Part shown: in pieces, positions 37,109 to 45,216 of the stretch | Numbering within the stretch: the first letter of the stretch is position 1 | Layout of the letters: each line of letters opens with the position of its first letter | From: Streptomyces sp. NBC_01439 | GTDB lineage: Bacteria > Actinomycetota > Actinomycetes > Streptomycetales > Streptomycetaceae | DNA: 64,000 nucleotides | NCBI RefSeq assembly: GCF_036227605.1 | Contig: NZ_CP109487.1 | Coordinates: 5,106,001-5,170,000 of the forward strand | Direction of reading: 5' to 3' | Notes under the pieces: generated by a model | What the model was told of the DNA's origin: nothing | The model's database searches: none | What the model saw: only the letters and a program-made list of their open reading frames with translations | Program-made: the position numbers and the translations under genes

Positions 37109-37900
37109 GTGACTGACGTTGAGCGCATGCTCGAAGAGGCGCAGGCGATGATGACGGAAGAAGTCTTCGAGGGGGTGCTGAAGGCGCAAGGCATTGACCC
37201 CGACGACCTGTCTGCCCTCCTGGACCTGCTCGCCATCGGCCTCACGAACGGCTCGTGGCGCAACAGCTGCGTGGAGAACTGGCATGCCGAAGGCAGGCTG
37301 TCCGACGGCGACATGCTGCGGATCAACAGCCACACCACGCTCGGCATACGCCAGCGCCTCCGCGGATGGTGCACGGAGTACGGCATCACCTCGGGGAGCA
37401 GCGAAGCGTTCACGAACGTCACGGTCGAGGACGTGGACGTCCTCGGGCATCGACTCTTCAGGTGGCTGACCAACCCCGACCGCAAGCTTCCGACCGGCAT
37501 GACCTTGGGCGAGCTCGCGCGAACCGAAGAAGACCTCGCGGAGTACGAGGACCATGCGGACGGAAAGCTGGGAGCCTTCGCCGGACAGATGGAGAAGAAG
37601 GGCGTCCGCCACGGCATCCTCTACACGGCTGGCCACGGCGCACTGGCGTGCGACCGCTGGTGGGGTCATCCCACCTGGCCGGCGCGCGTCGACCGTTTCC
37701 TGTCCGTACTGGACACCCCCGCGGACCCCCACTGGGGCACTGATGGCGAGCGCCTCAAGCACCTGGGCCCGCAGCCTGCTGCCCTTCAGGATCGTGCTGC
37801 CCTGCGCAGGACGCTCCTGCGGACGCCTTGGGAGCTCGGAACGCAGGACGCGGAGTGGGTCGTGGACTCCGGGATCGGGTACCTGATGGTGACCGTCTGA
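37109..37900 (+). CDS. Unrecognised accessory-looking protein between tRNA-Lys and 5S rRNA
   Basis: A GTG start follows GAGGGG and GAGGAC, giving 263 residues. It is soluble, with no signal peptide or membrane segment. Segments include LLDLLAIGLTNGSWRNSCVENWHAEG, DMLRINSHTTLGIRQRLRGWC, GILYTAGHGALACDRWWGHPTW and a C-terminus ending DSGIGYLMVTV. I do not recognise the family. The third codon positions are visibly less GC-saturated than in neighbours (GAA, GAT and AAG/AAC mixes), which together with the tRNA site suggests acquisition. No integrase or partner gene accompanies it. Confidence 0.65.
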   Translation: MTDVERMLEEAQAMMTEEVFEGVLKAQGIDPDDLSALLDLLAIGLTNGSWRNSCVENWHAEGRLSDGDMLRINSHTTLGIRQRLRGWCTEYGITSGSSEAFTNVTVEDVDVLGHRLFRWLTNPDRKLPTGMTLGELARTEEDLAEYEDHADGKLGAFAGQMEKKGVRHGILYTAGHGALACDRWWGHPTWPARVDRFLSVLDTPADPHWGTDGERLKHLGPQPAALQDRAALRRTLLRTPWELGTQDAEWVVDSGIGYLMVTV

Positions 37901-38044
37901 GGGCGGTCTCCACGCAGCGACCCGTCGGTGATCCAGACCCGTGCTCTTCGCCCACGCGTGCGGTAACGCGCTCCTGGGATGTGTAGAATTCGGCGCAGAG
38001 AGTCGGACCCGACCACACGGTCGCACGGTCTGGCGATCGAAGAA

Positions 38045-38163
38045 TTTCGGTGGTCATTGCGTTAGGGAAACGCCCGGTTACATTCCGAACCCGGAAGCTA
38101 AGCCTTTCAGCGCCGATGGTACTGCAGGGGGGACCCTGTGGGAGAGTAGGACGCCGCCGAATA
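38045..38163 (+). rRNA. rrf: 5S ribosomal RNA, solitary copy
   Basis: The sequence has the full conserved actinobacterial 5S core: TTTCGGTGGTCATTGCG at the 5' side, GGGAAACGCCCGGTTACATT, CCGAACCCGGAAGCTAAGCC and GGGAGAGTAGGACGCCGCC at the 3' side. The terminal stem TCGGTGG...CCGCCGA closes. Ends are approximate to a few bases. No 23S or 16S sequence lies upstream: 145 bases of spacer separate it from an unrelated protein gene. TAGAAT (37983-37988) is a candidate promoter element of its own and a 36-base perfect palindrome follows as terminator. It therefore seems able to be transcribed alone. Confidence 0.95.
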
Positions 38164-38170
38164 GATTTAA

Positions 38171-38206
38171 GAGGCCCTGTCTGCGGATCCGCAGACAGGG
38201 CCTCTC
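38171..38206 (+). terminator. 36-base perfect palindrome after 5S rRNA
   Basis: The arms AGAGGCCCTGTCTGCG...CGCAGACAGGGCCTCT meet at GATC, followed by CTTTG. It begins 8 bases past the 5S 3' end. Confidence 0.9.
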
Positions 38207-38293
38207 TTTGTTCCGCCTCCGGCCGGGCGGGGTGCTTCGCCGTACCGGTAAATCCGGTGATCCCACGAGTCGTTGCGGGTAGCGTCGCCGACC

Positions 38294-38806
38294 ATGACGC
38301 CTGCTCTGCGTACCGAACGCCTGCTCCTCGACCCGTACGTCCCCGAGGACGAGGAAGGTTTCGTGGCGCTCTTCCAGGACGCCCGAGTGTCCCGGTGGAT
38401 GGGGGACGGTCCCACTTCCGAGGCTGAGGACCGGGCGCTCTTCGGGCGGATCTTCACCAAGGTCTACGCCGAGAACCTCTTCGACGTGTGGGCCGTGCGC
38501 CGGGACGGCAGGCTGGTCGGGCACGCCGAGATCAAGCGGACCGACGAGGTCGACGGCCACGAGATCATCTACGCGCTGGCCCCCGAGGCTTGGGGAGCGG
38601 GCCTCGGTACCGAGATCGCCGAGGCGATCGTCGCGTACGGCTTCGGCTCCCTCGACCTGACCGAGGTGCACGCCACCGTGGCCGACGCCAACGCCGCCTC
38701 CCTGGTGCTGCTGGAGCGCATCGGCTTCGCCCACGTCCGTGACGTGCGGGAGGACGACGGCAGCACCACCCGCGTGCTGACCCGCCGCCGGGATCCCGCC
38801 GCCTGA
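38294..38806 (+). CDS. GNAT-family N-acetyltransferase (RimJ/RimL-like)
   Basis: 170 residues from the ATG at 38294, with no clear ribosome site. The N-terminal LRTERLLLDPYVPEDEEGF, the acyl-CoA region IIYALAPEAWGAGLGTEIAEAIVAYGF and VADANAASLVLLERIGF are typical of the RimJ/RimL subgroup that acetylates protein N-termini or small amines. The substrate is unknown. It is a single-gene unit between the 5S gene and tRNA-fMet. Confidence 0.9.
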   Translation: MTPALRTERLLLDPYVPEDEEGFVALFQDARVSRWMGDGPTSEAEDRALFGRIFTKVYAENLFDVWAVRRDGRLVGHAEIKRTDEVDGHEIIYALAPEAWGAGLGTEIAEAIVAYGFGSLDLTEVHATVADANAASLVLLERIGFAHVRDVREDDGSTTRVLTRRRDPAA

Positions 38807-38880
38807 GGGCGTGCGCGAAGTGCCCCGACGGTCAATTGGTGAAGGGCACTCCCCGGATGGCGTACAGTTGTGTTTACCGA

Positions 38881-38954
38881 CGCGGGGTGGAGCAGCTCGG
38901 TAGCTCGCTGGGCTCATAACCCAGAGGTCGCAGGTTCAAATCCTGTCCCCGCTA
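38881..38954 (+). tRNA. Initiator tRNA-fMet (anticodon CAT)
   Basis: 74 bases beginning CGCGGGGTGGAGCAG. Position 1 is C and does not pair with T72, and three G-C pairs (GGG/CCC) close the anticodon stem around CTCATAA. Both are initiator marks. The discriminator is A. Confidence 0.97.
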
Positions 38955-38960
38955 CTCAGT

Positions 38961-38998
38961 ACGAAGGCCCGGTTCCTCTTGAGGAACCGGGCCTTCGT
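38961..38998 (+). terminator. 18-bp perfect hairpin after tRNA-fMet
   Basis: ACGAAGGCCCGGTTCCTC (38961-38978) is inverted at 38981-38998 with only TT between. It starts 7 bases after the tRNA. Confidence 0.88.
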
Positions 38999-39023
38999 CG
39001 TGTTCCGGCCCGCCGGGCCGTCT

Positions 39024-39070
39024 TTCCCCACCTCATTCCCCACCTCATTCCCCGCCTCTTTTCCCGCCTC
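39024..39070. repeat. 12-base tandem repeat, intergenic
   Basis: TTCCCCACCTCA occurs exactly at 39024 and 39036, then degenerates over two further units to 39070. It is non-coding, upstream of the phosphatase gene. Confidence 0.8.
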
Positions 39071-39185
39071 GTCACCCGTCCGGCCGCCGTCGGGTCGCCG
39101 TACGCATGCTCCTGCCACCAGCCTTGAGGGGCGAGGAGGCGGCGGGCCCGGACCCGTGCGGCGGACCGGGCGGTAGGAGAGCAGC

Positions 39186-40373
39186 GTGGTGGGGCTGGGC
39201 CGGCAGGGCAACGGCGGTGGGCGCGCGGGCGGGGGCGGGAGCGGCGGGAGCGGCCTGGCCCGTCGCGTGGTCCGGGTGCTGCCCGTCGCACTGATCGCCC
39301 TCGGGATGGTCTTCGACGTGCTGACCCCGCCCAGCTTCACGGGGTCCCCGTTCTTCACGGCGGCCCCCTTGACCGCTGCCCCGCTGTTCACCTTCTGGGC
39401 CACCGCCCTGACGGGCTCCCTGGCCGTGTTCGCGGTGTTCGTGCTGCACGTCCTCAACGGCACCAGCTGGAAGGTCGAGGCGCTGACCGAGCTGGTGACC
39501 GTGCTGACCGTCGCCGGGCTGGCGCTCCTGATCAACCGCATGGTGCGGCGCAGCGGCGAGCGGCTCGCGTCGGCGCGCGGGATCGCGGAGGCGGCACAGC
39601 GGGCGGTGCTGCCGAAGCCGGCCGAGCGCATCGGGGGGCTGCACGTCTCCGCCTGGTACGAGGCCGCGCAGGCGGACGCCTTCATCGGCGGCGACCTGTA
39701 CGCGGTCCAGGAAACCCCGTACGGAGTGCGGCTGGCGGTGGGCGACGTAAGGGGCAAGGGGCTGGGGGCGGTCGAGGCCGTCGCGGTGGTCCTCGGGGCG
39801 TTCCGGGAGGCGGCGGACACCGAGCCCACGCTGGAGGAGTTGGCGCAGCGGCTGGAGCGGGCGCTGGCTCGCGAGGGCACCCGGCGCGACAGCCTGGACG
39901 TGGTGGAGGGGTTCACGACGTGCGTGCTCGGGGAGATCCCGCCGGGCGTGAGTGTGCTGCGCCTGCTCAACCGGGGCCACCCCGAGCCGCTGCTGCTGCA
40001 CGCGAACGGTGAGCTGGCGGTCCTCGCCCCGGCGGAGCCGGCCCTGCCGCTCGGCATGGGGGAGCTGGGCGGCTGGCCGGACCTGGTGCAGGAGTGGGCC
40101 TTCCCGGAGGGGACCACCCTGCTGCTCTACACGGACGGGTTGACCGAGGCACGGGACGGGGCGGGGGACTTCTACGACCCGGCGGACCGGCTGCGCGGGC
40201 GGATCTTTCCCGGGCCGCAGGCGCTGCTCAGCGCGCTCAGCAGCGATGTGCGCCGGCATACGGGCGGCGGGGCGACGGACGACATGGCGCTGCTCGCGGT
40301 GGGCCGGCCGGGGGAGCGGGAGCCGCAGCGACGGCGGACCGTGCCGGTGGTGCCCCGCGGCGACGTGATGTGA
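39186..40373 (+). CDS. Membrane-anchored PP2C (RsbU/SpoIIE-type) serine phosphatase
   Basis: A GTG start behind AGGAGAG gives 395 residues. A Gly-rich N-terminus precedes three membrane helices (about 30-50, 70-95, 103-120). Then comes the PP2C domain: IGGDLYAV, VGDVRGKGLGAVE, TLLLYTDGLTEARD and GGGATDDMALLAV, with all four metal-binding Asp/Gly motifs present. Such proteins dephosphorylate anti-anti-sigma factors and so switch on stress or developmental sigma factors. No anti-sigma gene is adjacent, so the target is unknown. Confidence 0.93.
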   Translation: MVGLGRQGNGGGRAGGGGSGGSGLARRVVRVLPVALIALGMVFDVLTPPSFTGSPFFTAAPLTAAPLFTFWATALTGSLAVFAVFVLHVLNGTSWKVEALTELVTVLTVAGLALLINRMVRRSGERLASARGIAEAAQRAVLPKPAERIGGLHVSAWYEAAQADAFIGGDLYAVQETPYGVRLAVGDVRGKGLGAVEAVAVVLGAFREAADTEPTLEELAQRLERALAREGTRRDSLDVVEGFTTCVLGEIPPGVSVLRLLNRGHPEPLLLHANGELAVLAPAEPALPLGMGELGGWPDLVQEWAFPEGTTLLLYTDGLTEARDGAGDFYDPADRLRGRIFPGPQALLSALSSDVRRHTGGGATDDMALLAVGRPGEREPQRRRTVPVVPRGDVM

Positions 40374-40674
40374 CAATGGGTGACAGAAAGGGTGCCCTCC
40401 GCAACATGATTGACGGATCGTCAATTCCGGCCTGTGGCTGAAGGGAGGGGGGAGGTGTTTGGTTTTCGCCCCACTTGAGGCGATTAGGTAGAAAAAGGAT
40501 TGGCCAAAGCTGGGCGGTGCGTGGCTGATTGGTTGGAACGATCAAGCGGGGCAGCTTGGAATCACTCCCCTCTGTCTATTACCGTTCGATAACGCAGCGC
40601 GGTCGTCCCAGCCGTCGCAAGAGACGGCACCGTGCGCGCGCGCGTCCCCGCGCGTCGATGAGGAGCGTGCCCCG
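40374..40674 (+). promoter_or_regulatory. Upstream region of the M23 peptidase gene
   Basis: 301 bases with no coding sense. It is AT-richer than usual (TAGGTAGAAAAAGG, ATTGGCC, TCTATTACCG). CGTT (40583-40586) and AACG (40591-40594) form a small dyad. I looked for a c-di-AMP (ydaO-type) riboswitch, as found before some Streptomyces cell-wall hydrolases, and could not recognise its conserved core. Confidence 0.3.
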
Positions 40675-41709
40675 GTGGCCTCCAACTTGCCTGCCCCTGA
40701 AGGCATCGAGATCCAGGAGCCGCCCACCGCGGGTGCCTGGGGCGAGTGGAATCCCACCGAGGATTCGGTGCGGCCGGTCCGTGGCAAGCACCGGGTCGCC
40801 AAGCAGCGCGGAGGACTTGCCCGCAGCTCCACCGTGCTCGGCGTCGGTGTCATCGCGGCGGTCGGCGCCGGCGGCATCGCCACGGCACAGGACCGGCCCC
40901 AGGTCGCGATATCCCTGCCGGCGCTGCCCGACATGATGAGCGGGAACAAGGCCCAGCAGGAGGACGGCGGTTCCGGATCGGCGGCCCCGACGGGCGAGCG
41001 GACGGGGATCATCGCGCAGCAGTCCGTCCAGGGCCCGGACGCGGGCGAGGTGTTGCGCAACCGGATCCTCCAGCAGGCCGAGGCCCAGCAGGGCGCTGCC
41101 GAGGCGAATGCCCGGGCGGAGGCGGAGCAGGCCGCGCAGCAGGCCGCCGCCCAGGAGGCCAAGGAGAAGCTGGAGGAGGCCCGCAAGGCCGCCGAGGAAG
41201 CGAAGGCGCAGGCCGAGGCGAAGGCCAAGGAAGAGGCCGAAGCGAAGGCCGCGGAAGCGGCGCAGGCCGCGGCGGCGGCCAAGGCCGAGCAGGAGCGCGC
41301 CGCCAAGCCCTCCGGCAGCTACTCCCTGCCCACCTCCGCCTACACCCTCACCTCGCACTACGGGGACTCCGGCTCCATGTGGTCCTCCGGCCACCACACC
41401 GGCCTCGACTTCGCGGCCCCGACCGGAACCCCGGTCAAGGCCGTGGCCGCCGGAAAGATCACCTCGGCCGGCTGGTCCGGCGCGTACGGCTACCGGATCG
41501 TGCTGGAGCTCCCGGACGGCACGGAGATCTGGTACTGCCACCTTTCCTCGATGTCGGTGACCTCCGGTGCCGTCGGCGCCGGCGAGACCATCGGCCGCGT
41601 CGGCGCCACCGGCAACGTCACCGGACCTCATCTCCACCTGGAAGTACGCAAGGGCGGATCGACGCAGGACCCGCTGGCGTGGCTGAACTCCAAGGGCCTG
41701 AACGTCTGA
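40675..41709 (+). CDS. M23-family (LytM) peptidoglycan endopeptidase with coiled coil
   Basis: A GTG start lies 10 bases after AGGAG, giving 344 residues. A ~45-residue cytoplasmic N-terminus precedes a hydrophobic segment (STVLGVGVIAAVGAGGIATA). A Glu/Ala/Lys coiled coil follows (about 120-210: EAEQAAQQAAAQEAKEKLEE). The C-terminal M23 domain has zinc ligands in HHTGLDFAAPTG, YCHLSS and GPHLHLEVRKGG, so it looks active. It cleaves peptide cross-bridges outside the cell during growth or sporulation. Its last 92 bases overlap the 3' end of the convergent PrsW gene. Confidence 0.93.
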   Translation: MASNLPAPEGIEIQEPPTAGAWGEWNPTEDSVRPVRGKHRVAKQRGGLARSSTVLGVGVIAAVGAGGIATAQDRPQVAISLPALPDMMSGNKAQQEDGGSGSAAPTGERTGIIAQQSVQGPDAGEVLRNRILQQAEAQQGAAEANARAEAEQAAQQAAAQEAKEKLEEARKAAEEAKAQAEAKAKEEAEAKAAEAAQAAAAAKAEQERAAKPSGSYSLPTSAYTLTSHYGDSGSMWSSGHHTGLDFAAPTGTPVKAVAAGKITSAGWSGAYGYRIVLELPDGTEIWYCHLSSMSVTSGAVGAGETIGRVGATGNVTGPHLHLEVRKGGSTQDPLAWLNSKGLNV

Positions 41710-43009
41710 GCCCCGGGTCCGGGGCCGTTCCCGGGGTCGGGTCCGGTGCGACAAGGCCCTGGTCAGTCCGCCGGGGCCCGGGTACGTCCGCCCGTGCGGC
41801 CGCCGGGTCCAGAGGATCGAACCACGGTGGAATCAGCTCCTCCATGACCGCCGCCCGGGCCAGTGCGGGACCGGCCGTCGCCCGGGACTGCCAGAGCCGG
41901 TGCAGCAACTCCCGCTCCCGGCCCGCGAAATCCCGCTCCCGTACGGGGCCGCCGCGCCGCGCCCGGTTCCGTAGCAGGGCCAGGGCCGCAGCATCCGCCT
42001 CGTAGCGGGCGACCGTGCGTCCGGCCGCCCGGCCCCCGCTGCGCCGGGCCAGGGTGCGGGCCAATGACCGGGCCGGCATCGAAGCCAGGGCCGGGACCTC
42101 GGCCGGACCGAGCCAGCCCGCGGCCGCGTACAGCGAGAGCTCACCCTCGACGGCCCGCAACCGGTCGCGCCTTATCCGCACCGCCAGCCACACCAGTAGC
42201 CCGAACACCGGGACCATCACGCAGCTGTAGACCACGTAGAACCCGTGCTCCCCGAACTGCGAGGAGCCGTTCCACAGCGCGTGCAGGCCCATGGCCAGCA
42301 CCAGGCCGAGCAGCGGTAGGAAGATCCTGCGCGAGCGGCGGGCGCTGACGGCGGCCAGGCCGAAGCCCAGCCCGGTGAGCACGGTGAACAGCGGGTGCGC
42401 GAACGGCGACAGCACTATCCGTACGAAGAAGGTCGCCACCGTCATCGATTCCAGCACGCCGCTGCGGTCGGCCACGTCCTCCACGAAGGCGTTGCCGAGG
42501 TAGAGGATGTTCTCGGTGAAGGCGAACCCGGTGGCGGTGAAGCCGGCCACTACGAACCCGTCGGCGGGGCCGGTGAAATGGCGTCTTCGGCACAGGAACA
42601 CCAGCAGCAGGGCCGCCGCCTTGGCGCTCTCCTCCACCACCGGGGCGATGGCCACCGAGCCGAGGTGATCGGCGTCGGAGGCGTCGGCGGTGGCCGCGGC
42701 GATCCACTCGGTGGCGAAGTTGTTGGCCAGTATCGCGATCAGCGCCGCGGTGCAGGCGCCCCAGCCGAAGCAGAACAGCAGCTGCGACCAGGGCGCGGGC
42801 GCGGCCCGGCCCAGCCACCGGAAGGCCGCCATGAGCGGCGCCACCGGTAACAGGGCCAGACCGAGACCGACGAAGAAGCCCGAGGTGCCGGTCTGTTCCC
42901 GCACGAGTTCGAGGATGGCGACCCCGGTCGCGGCGAGCAGGGCGAGGAGCACGCACGTGCGGACCGTGCCGGACGGACGTGGGAGCACGAGAAGGAGCGC
43001 TCGGTACAC
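41618..43009 (-). CDS. PrsW-family intramembrane metalloprotease
   Basis: A GTG start gives 463 residues with about eight helices in the first 310. Family motifs are IAPVVEESAKA (EExxK), FAFTENILYLG, SPFAHPLF and GLHALWNGS, supplying the Glu/His metal site. PrsW sheds anti-sigma factors in B. subtilis and related proteins act on membrane substrates. The ~150-residue soluble C-terminus is rich in Ala/Arg/Pro and lacks a known domain. Its last ~30 codons lie antisense to the M23 gene. It is followed downstream by no further minus-strand gene. Confidence 0.9.
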   Translation of the reverse strand: MYRALLLVLPRPSGTVRTCVLLALLAATGVAILELVREQTGTSGFFVGLGLALLPVAPLMAAFRWLGRAAPAPWSQLLFCFGWGACTAALIAILANNFATEWIAAATADASDADHLGSVAIAPVVEESAKAAALLLVFLCRRRHFTGPADGFVVAGFTATGFAFTENILYLGNAFVEDVADRSGVLESMTVATFFVRIVLSPFAHPLFTVLTGLGFGLAAVSARRSRRIFLPLLGLVLAMGLHALWNGSSQFGEHGFYVVYSCVMVPVFGLLVWLAVRIRRDRLRAVEGELSLYAAAGWLGPAEVPALASMPARSLARTLARRSGGRAAGRTVARYEADAAALALLRNRARRGGPVRERDFAGRERELLHRLWQSRATAGPALARAAVMEELIPPWFDPLDPAAARADVPGPRRTDQGLVAPDPTPGTAPDPGLRRSGPWSSATPAGPASIRPCVLPGGDEVR

Positions 43010-43052
43010 ACCACGACCCTAGCGAGCAGGTCCGACACGCGCGGTGACCTTG

Positions 43053-43865
43053 TCAGTTCTCCGTGCGACGGAAGAGCAAGTCGTGTACGAGGTGCCCCTT
43101 GTCGAGGCCCTGGCCCTCGAAGCGGGTCAGCGGCCGGAAGGCGGGCCGCGGGGAGAAGCCGCCGTCCTGCTGGGTGTTCTCGAAGTCCGGGTGCGCGGTG
43201 AGCACTTCGAGCATCTGCTCGGCGTACGGCTCCCAGTCGGTCGCGCAGTGCAGTACGGCCCCGGGCGCCAGACGGGTGGCGGCCAGCGTCAGGAAGTCGG
43301 GCTGGATCAGCCGGCGCTTGTGGTGGCGGGCCTTGGGCCACGGGTCCGGGAAGTACACGCGGATGCCGGCCAGCGAGTCGGGCGGCAGCATCTCGCGGAG
43401 CAGGATGATGGCGTCGCCGTTGGCCACCCGGACGTTGGTCATCCCGCCGCGCTCGGCGAGGGCGAGCAGGTTGCCCTGCCCGGGGGTGTGCACGTCGGCG
43501 GCGAGGATCCCGGTGCCGGGGTCGTCGGCGGCCATCTGGGCCGTGGCCTCGCCCATGCCGAAGCCGATCTCCAGGACGACCGGGAGACCATCGAAGAGCT
43601 CATCGAGGTCGAGGACCCGGTGGCCGTCGATGTCCAGGCCCCACGTGCCCCACAGGCGCTTCAGGGCCTCGCCCTGGCCGGTGGTGACCCGGCTGCGCCG
43701 GGGCTGGAAGCTCCGGATCCGCCGCTCGTGGTGCGAGCCGGCCGGGTCTGGCGAAGGCCCGTCGGGGAAGCGGGGCTCGGTGCGCCACTTGGGCGGCACG
43801 TACGCGTTCGTCTCCGGTGCGGCGTCCGGGAGGCGGGGCGACTGGGGGTTCAGGGACTCAGACAC
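43053..43865 (-). CDS. trmB: tRNA (guanine-46-N7)-methyltransferase
   Basis: 270 residues from a GTG. A ~75-residue N-terminal extension common in actinobacteria is followed by the SAM-binding VLEIGFGMGEAT. Next come the family marks VYFPDPWPKARHHKRRL and the TDWEPYAEQMLEVL helix. It makes m7G46 in tRNA variable loops. Transcription probably continues into the PrsW gene 43 bases downstream. Confidence 0.96.
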   Translation of the reverse strand: MSESLNPQSPRLPDAAPETNAYVPPKWRTEPRFPDGPSPDPAGSHHERRIRSFQPRRSRVTTGQGEALKRLWGTWGLDIDGHRVLDLDELFDGLPVVLEIGFGMGEATAQMAADDPGTGILAADVHTPGQGNLLALAERGGMTNVRVANGDAIILLREMLPPDSLAGIRVYFPDPWPKARHHKRRLIQPDFLTLAATRLAPGAVLHCATDWEPYAEQMLEVLTAHPDFENTQQDGGFSPRPAFRPLTRFEGQGLDKGHLVHDLLFRRTEN

Positions 43866-43938
43866 AATGCGCTGATTCTACGACGGGGGGTACGGGAGCC
43901 GCCGCGCGAGCGGCTCCCGCACCCCGCCGAAGCAGTGC

Positions 43939-45141
43939 TCAGGCCGAGCCCAGGGTCCGCAGGGCGCGGGTGGCGATCTCCCTGCCGATCGGGAGGGACG
44001 CGGTCGCGGCGGGCGAGGGGGCGTTGAGGACGTGGACCGTGCGCGGTGCGTCGCGGATCAGGAAGTCGTCCACCAGGGTGCCGTCGCGCAGCACGGCCTG
44101 GGCGCGGACCCCGGCCTCGGCGGGGCGCAGGTCGTCGGCGGTGACGGCCGGCAGCAGGCGCCGCACCGCCCGGGTGAAGGCCTGCTTCGACAGCGAGCGG
44201 TGGATCTCGCCCGTCCCGTACCGCCAGTGCCGTGCGGCCATCCGCCAGGAGCCCGGCCAGGCGAGCTCGTCCGCGATGTCCCCGGGCCGCACCGTCGACC
44301 AGGCGTAGCCCTCGCGGGCCAGCGCGGGCACGGCATTGGGGCCGACGTGGACGCCGCCGCCGATGCCCCGGGTCAGGTGCACCCCGAGGAAGGGGAACGC
44401 CGGGTCGGGCACCGGGTACACCAGGCCCCGGACCAGGTCCGGTCGCGTCAGGTCGTAGTACTCGCCACGGAAGGGGATGATCCGCATGCCCGGGTCGTCT
44501 CCGGCGAGGCGGGCGATCCGGTCGCACTGGAGGCCCGCGCAGTTCACCAGTACCCGCGCCCTGACGACCAGGCCGGACGTGGTGCGGACCGCCACGGCCG
44601 AGGCGCGCCGGGAGATCAGGTCCACGGCGCCGCCGTAGACGATCTCGGCGCCGGAGGATTCCGCGAGCTGGGCGCTCACCCGGCCGTAGTCGACGATCCC
44701 GGTGCTGCCGACATGGATCGCCGCCAGTCCCTGCACCTGCGGCTCGTACTCCGTGATCTGCGCCGGGCCGAGCTCGCGCACCGGAATGCCGTTCTCCCGG
44801 CCGCGCTGGACCAGGGCGTGCAGCCGGGGCAGCTCCTCCCGCTCCGTGGCGACGATGAGCTTTCCCGTCACCTCGTGCGGAATGCCGTGCTCCGCACAGA
44901 ACTTGACCATCTCCGCGGCCCCGCTCACCGCGAAGCGCGCCTTCAGGGATCCCGGGCGGTAGTAGATCCCGCTGTGGATCACCCCGCTGTTGCGGCCCGT
45001 CTGGTGCCGGGCCGGGCCCGACTCCTTCTCCAGGACCACGACCCTGGTCCCCGGAGCCAGGCGCGACAATGCATGCGCCGTCGACAGGCCGACGATCCCG
45101 CCGCCGATCACCAGCACATCGCAGTCCACGCCGCCACCCAC
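43939..45141 (-). CDS. lhgO: L-2-hydroxyglutarate oxidase (FAD-dependent DAO family)
   Basis: The GTG at 45141 follows GGGAGG by 7 bases and is preferred to the ATG ten codons upstream, giving 400 residues. FAD-binding is seen in DCDVLVIGGGIVGLSTAHAL. The family marks RHQTGRNSGVIHSGIYY, NCAGLQCDRIA, IIPFRGEYYDL and GGGVHVGPNAVPAL match LhgO. It oxidises L-2-hydroxyglutarate to 2-oxoglutarate, a metabolite-repair step, passing electrons to the quinone pool or oxygen. It is a single gene between trmB and the regulator at 45217, in the same direction. Confidence 0.92.
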   Translation of the reverse strand: MGGGVDCDVLVIGGGIVGLSTAHALSRLAPGTRVVVLEKESGPARHQTGRNSGVIHSGIYYRPGSLKARFAVSGAAEMVKFCAEHGIPHEVTGKLIVATEREELPRLHALVQRGRENGIPVRELGPAQITEYEPQVQGLAAIHVGSTGIVDYGRVSAQLAESSGAEIVYGGAVDLISRRASAVAVRTTSGLVVRARVLVNCAGLQCDRIARLAGDDPGMRIIPFRGEYYDLTRPDLVRGLVYPVPDPAFPFLGVHLTRGIGGGVHVGPNAVPALAREGYAWSTVRPGDIADELAWPGSWRMAARHWRYGTGEIHRSLSKQAFTRAVRRLLPAVTADDLRPAEAGVRAQAVLRDGTLVDDFLIRDAPRTVHVLNAPSPAATASLPIGREIATRALRTLGSA

Positions 45142-45216
45142 GCTGACACCTCCCACCCCTGCATACTGCACCCCGGCACCGACAACGCGGCCACGCGGCC
45201 CCCCGGAAGACGGGTC

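Noticed and set aside
36753..37900. An integrated plasmid or prophage at tRNA-Lys
   Set aside because: No integrase, excisionase or replication gene is present, and I could not find a direct repeat of the tRNA 3' end downstream.
40374..40674. A c-di-AMP riboswitch before the M23 peptidase
   Set aside because: The conserved core of the ydaO motif could not be recognised by eye. A covariance search would settle it.
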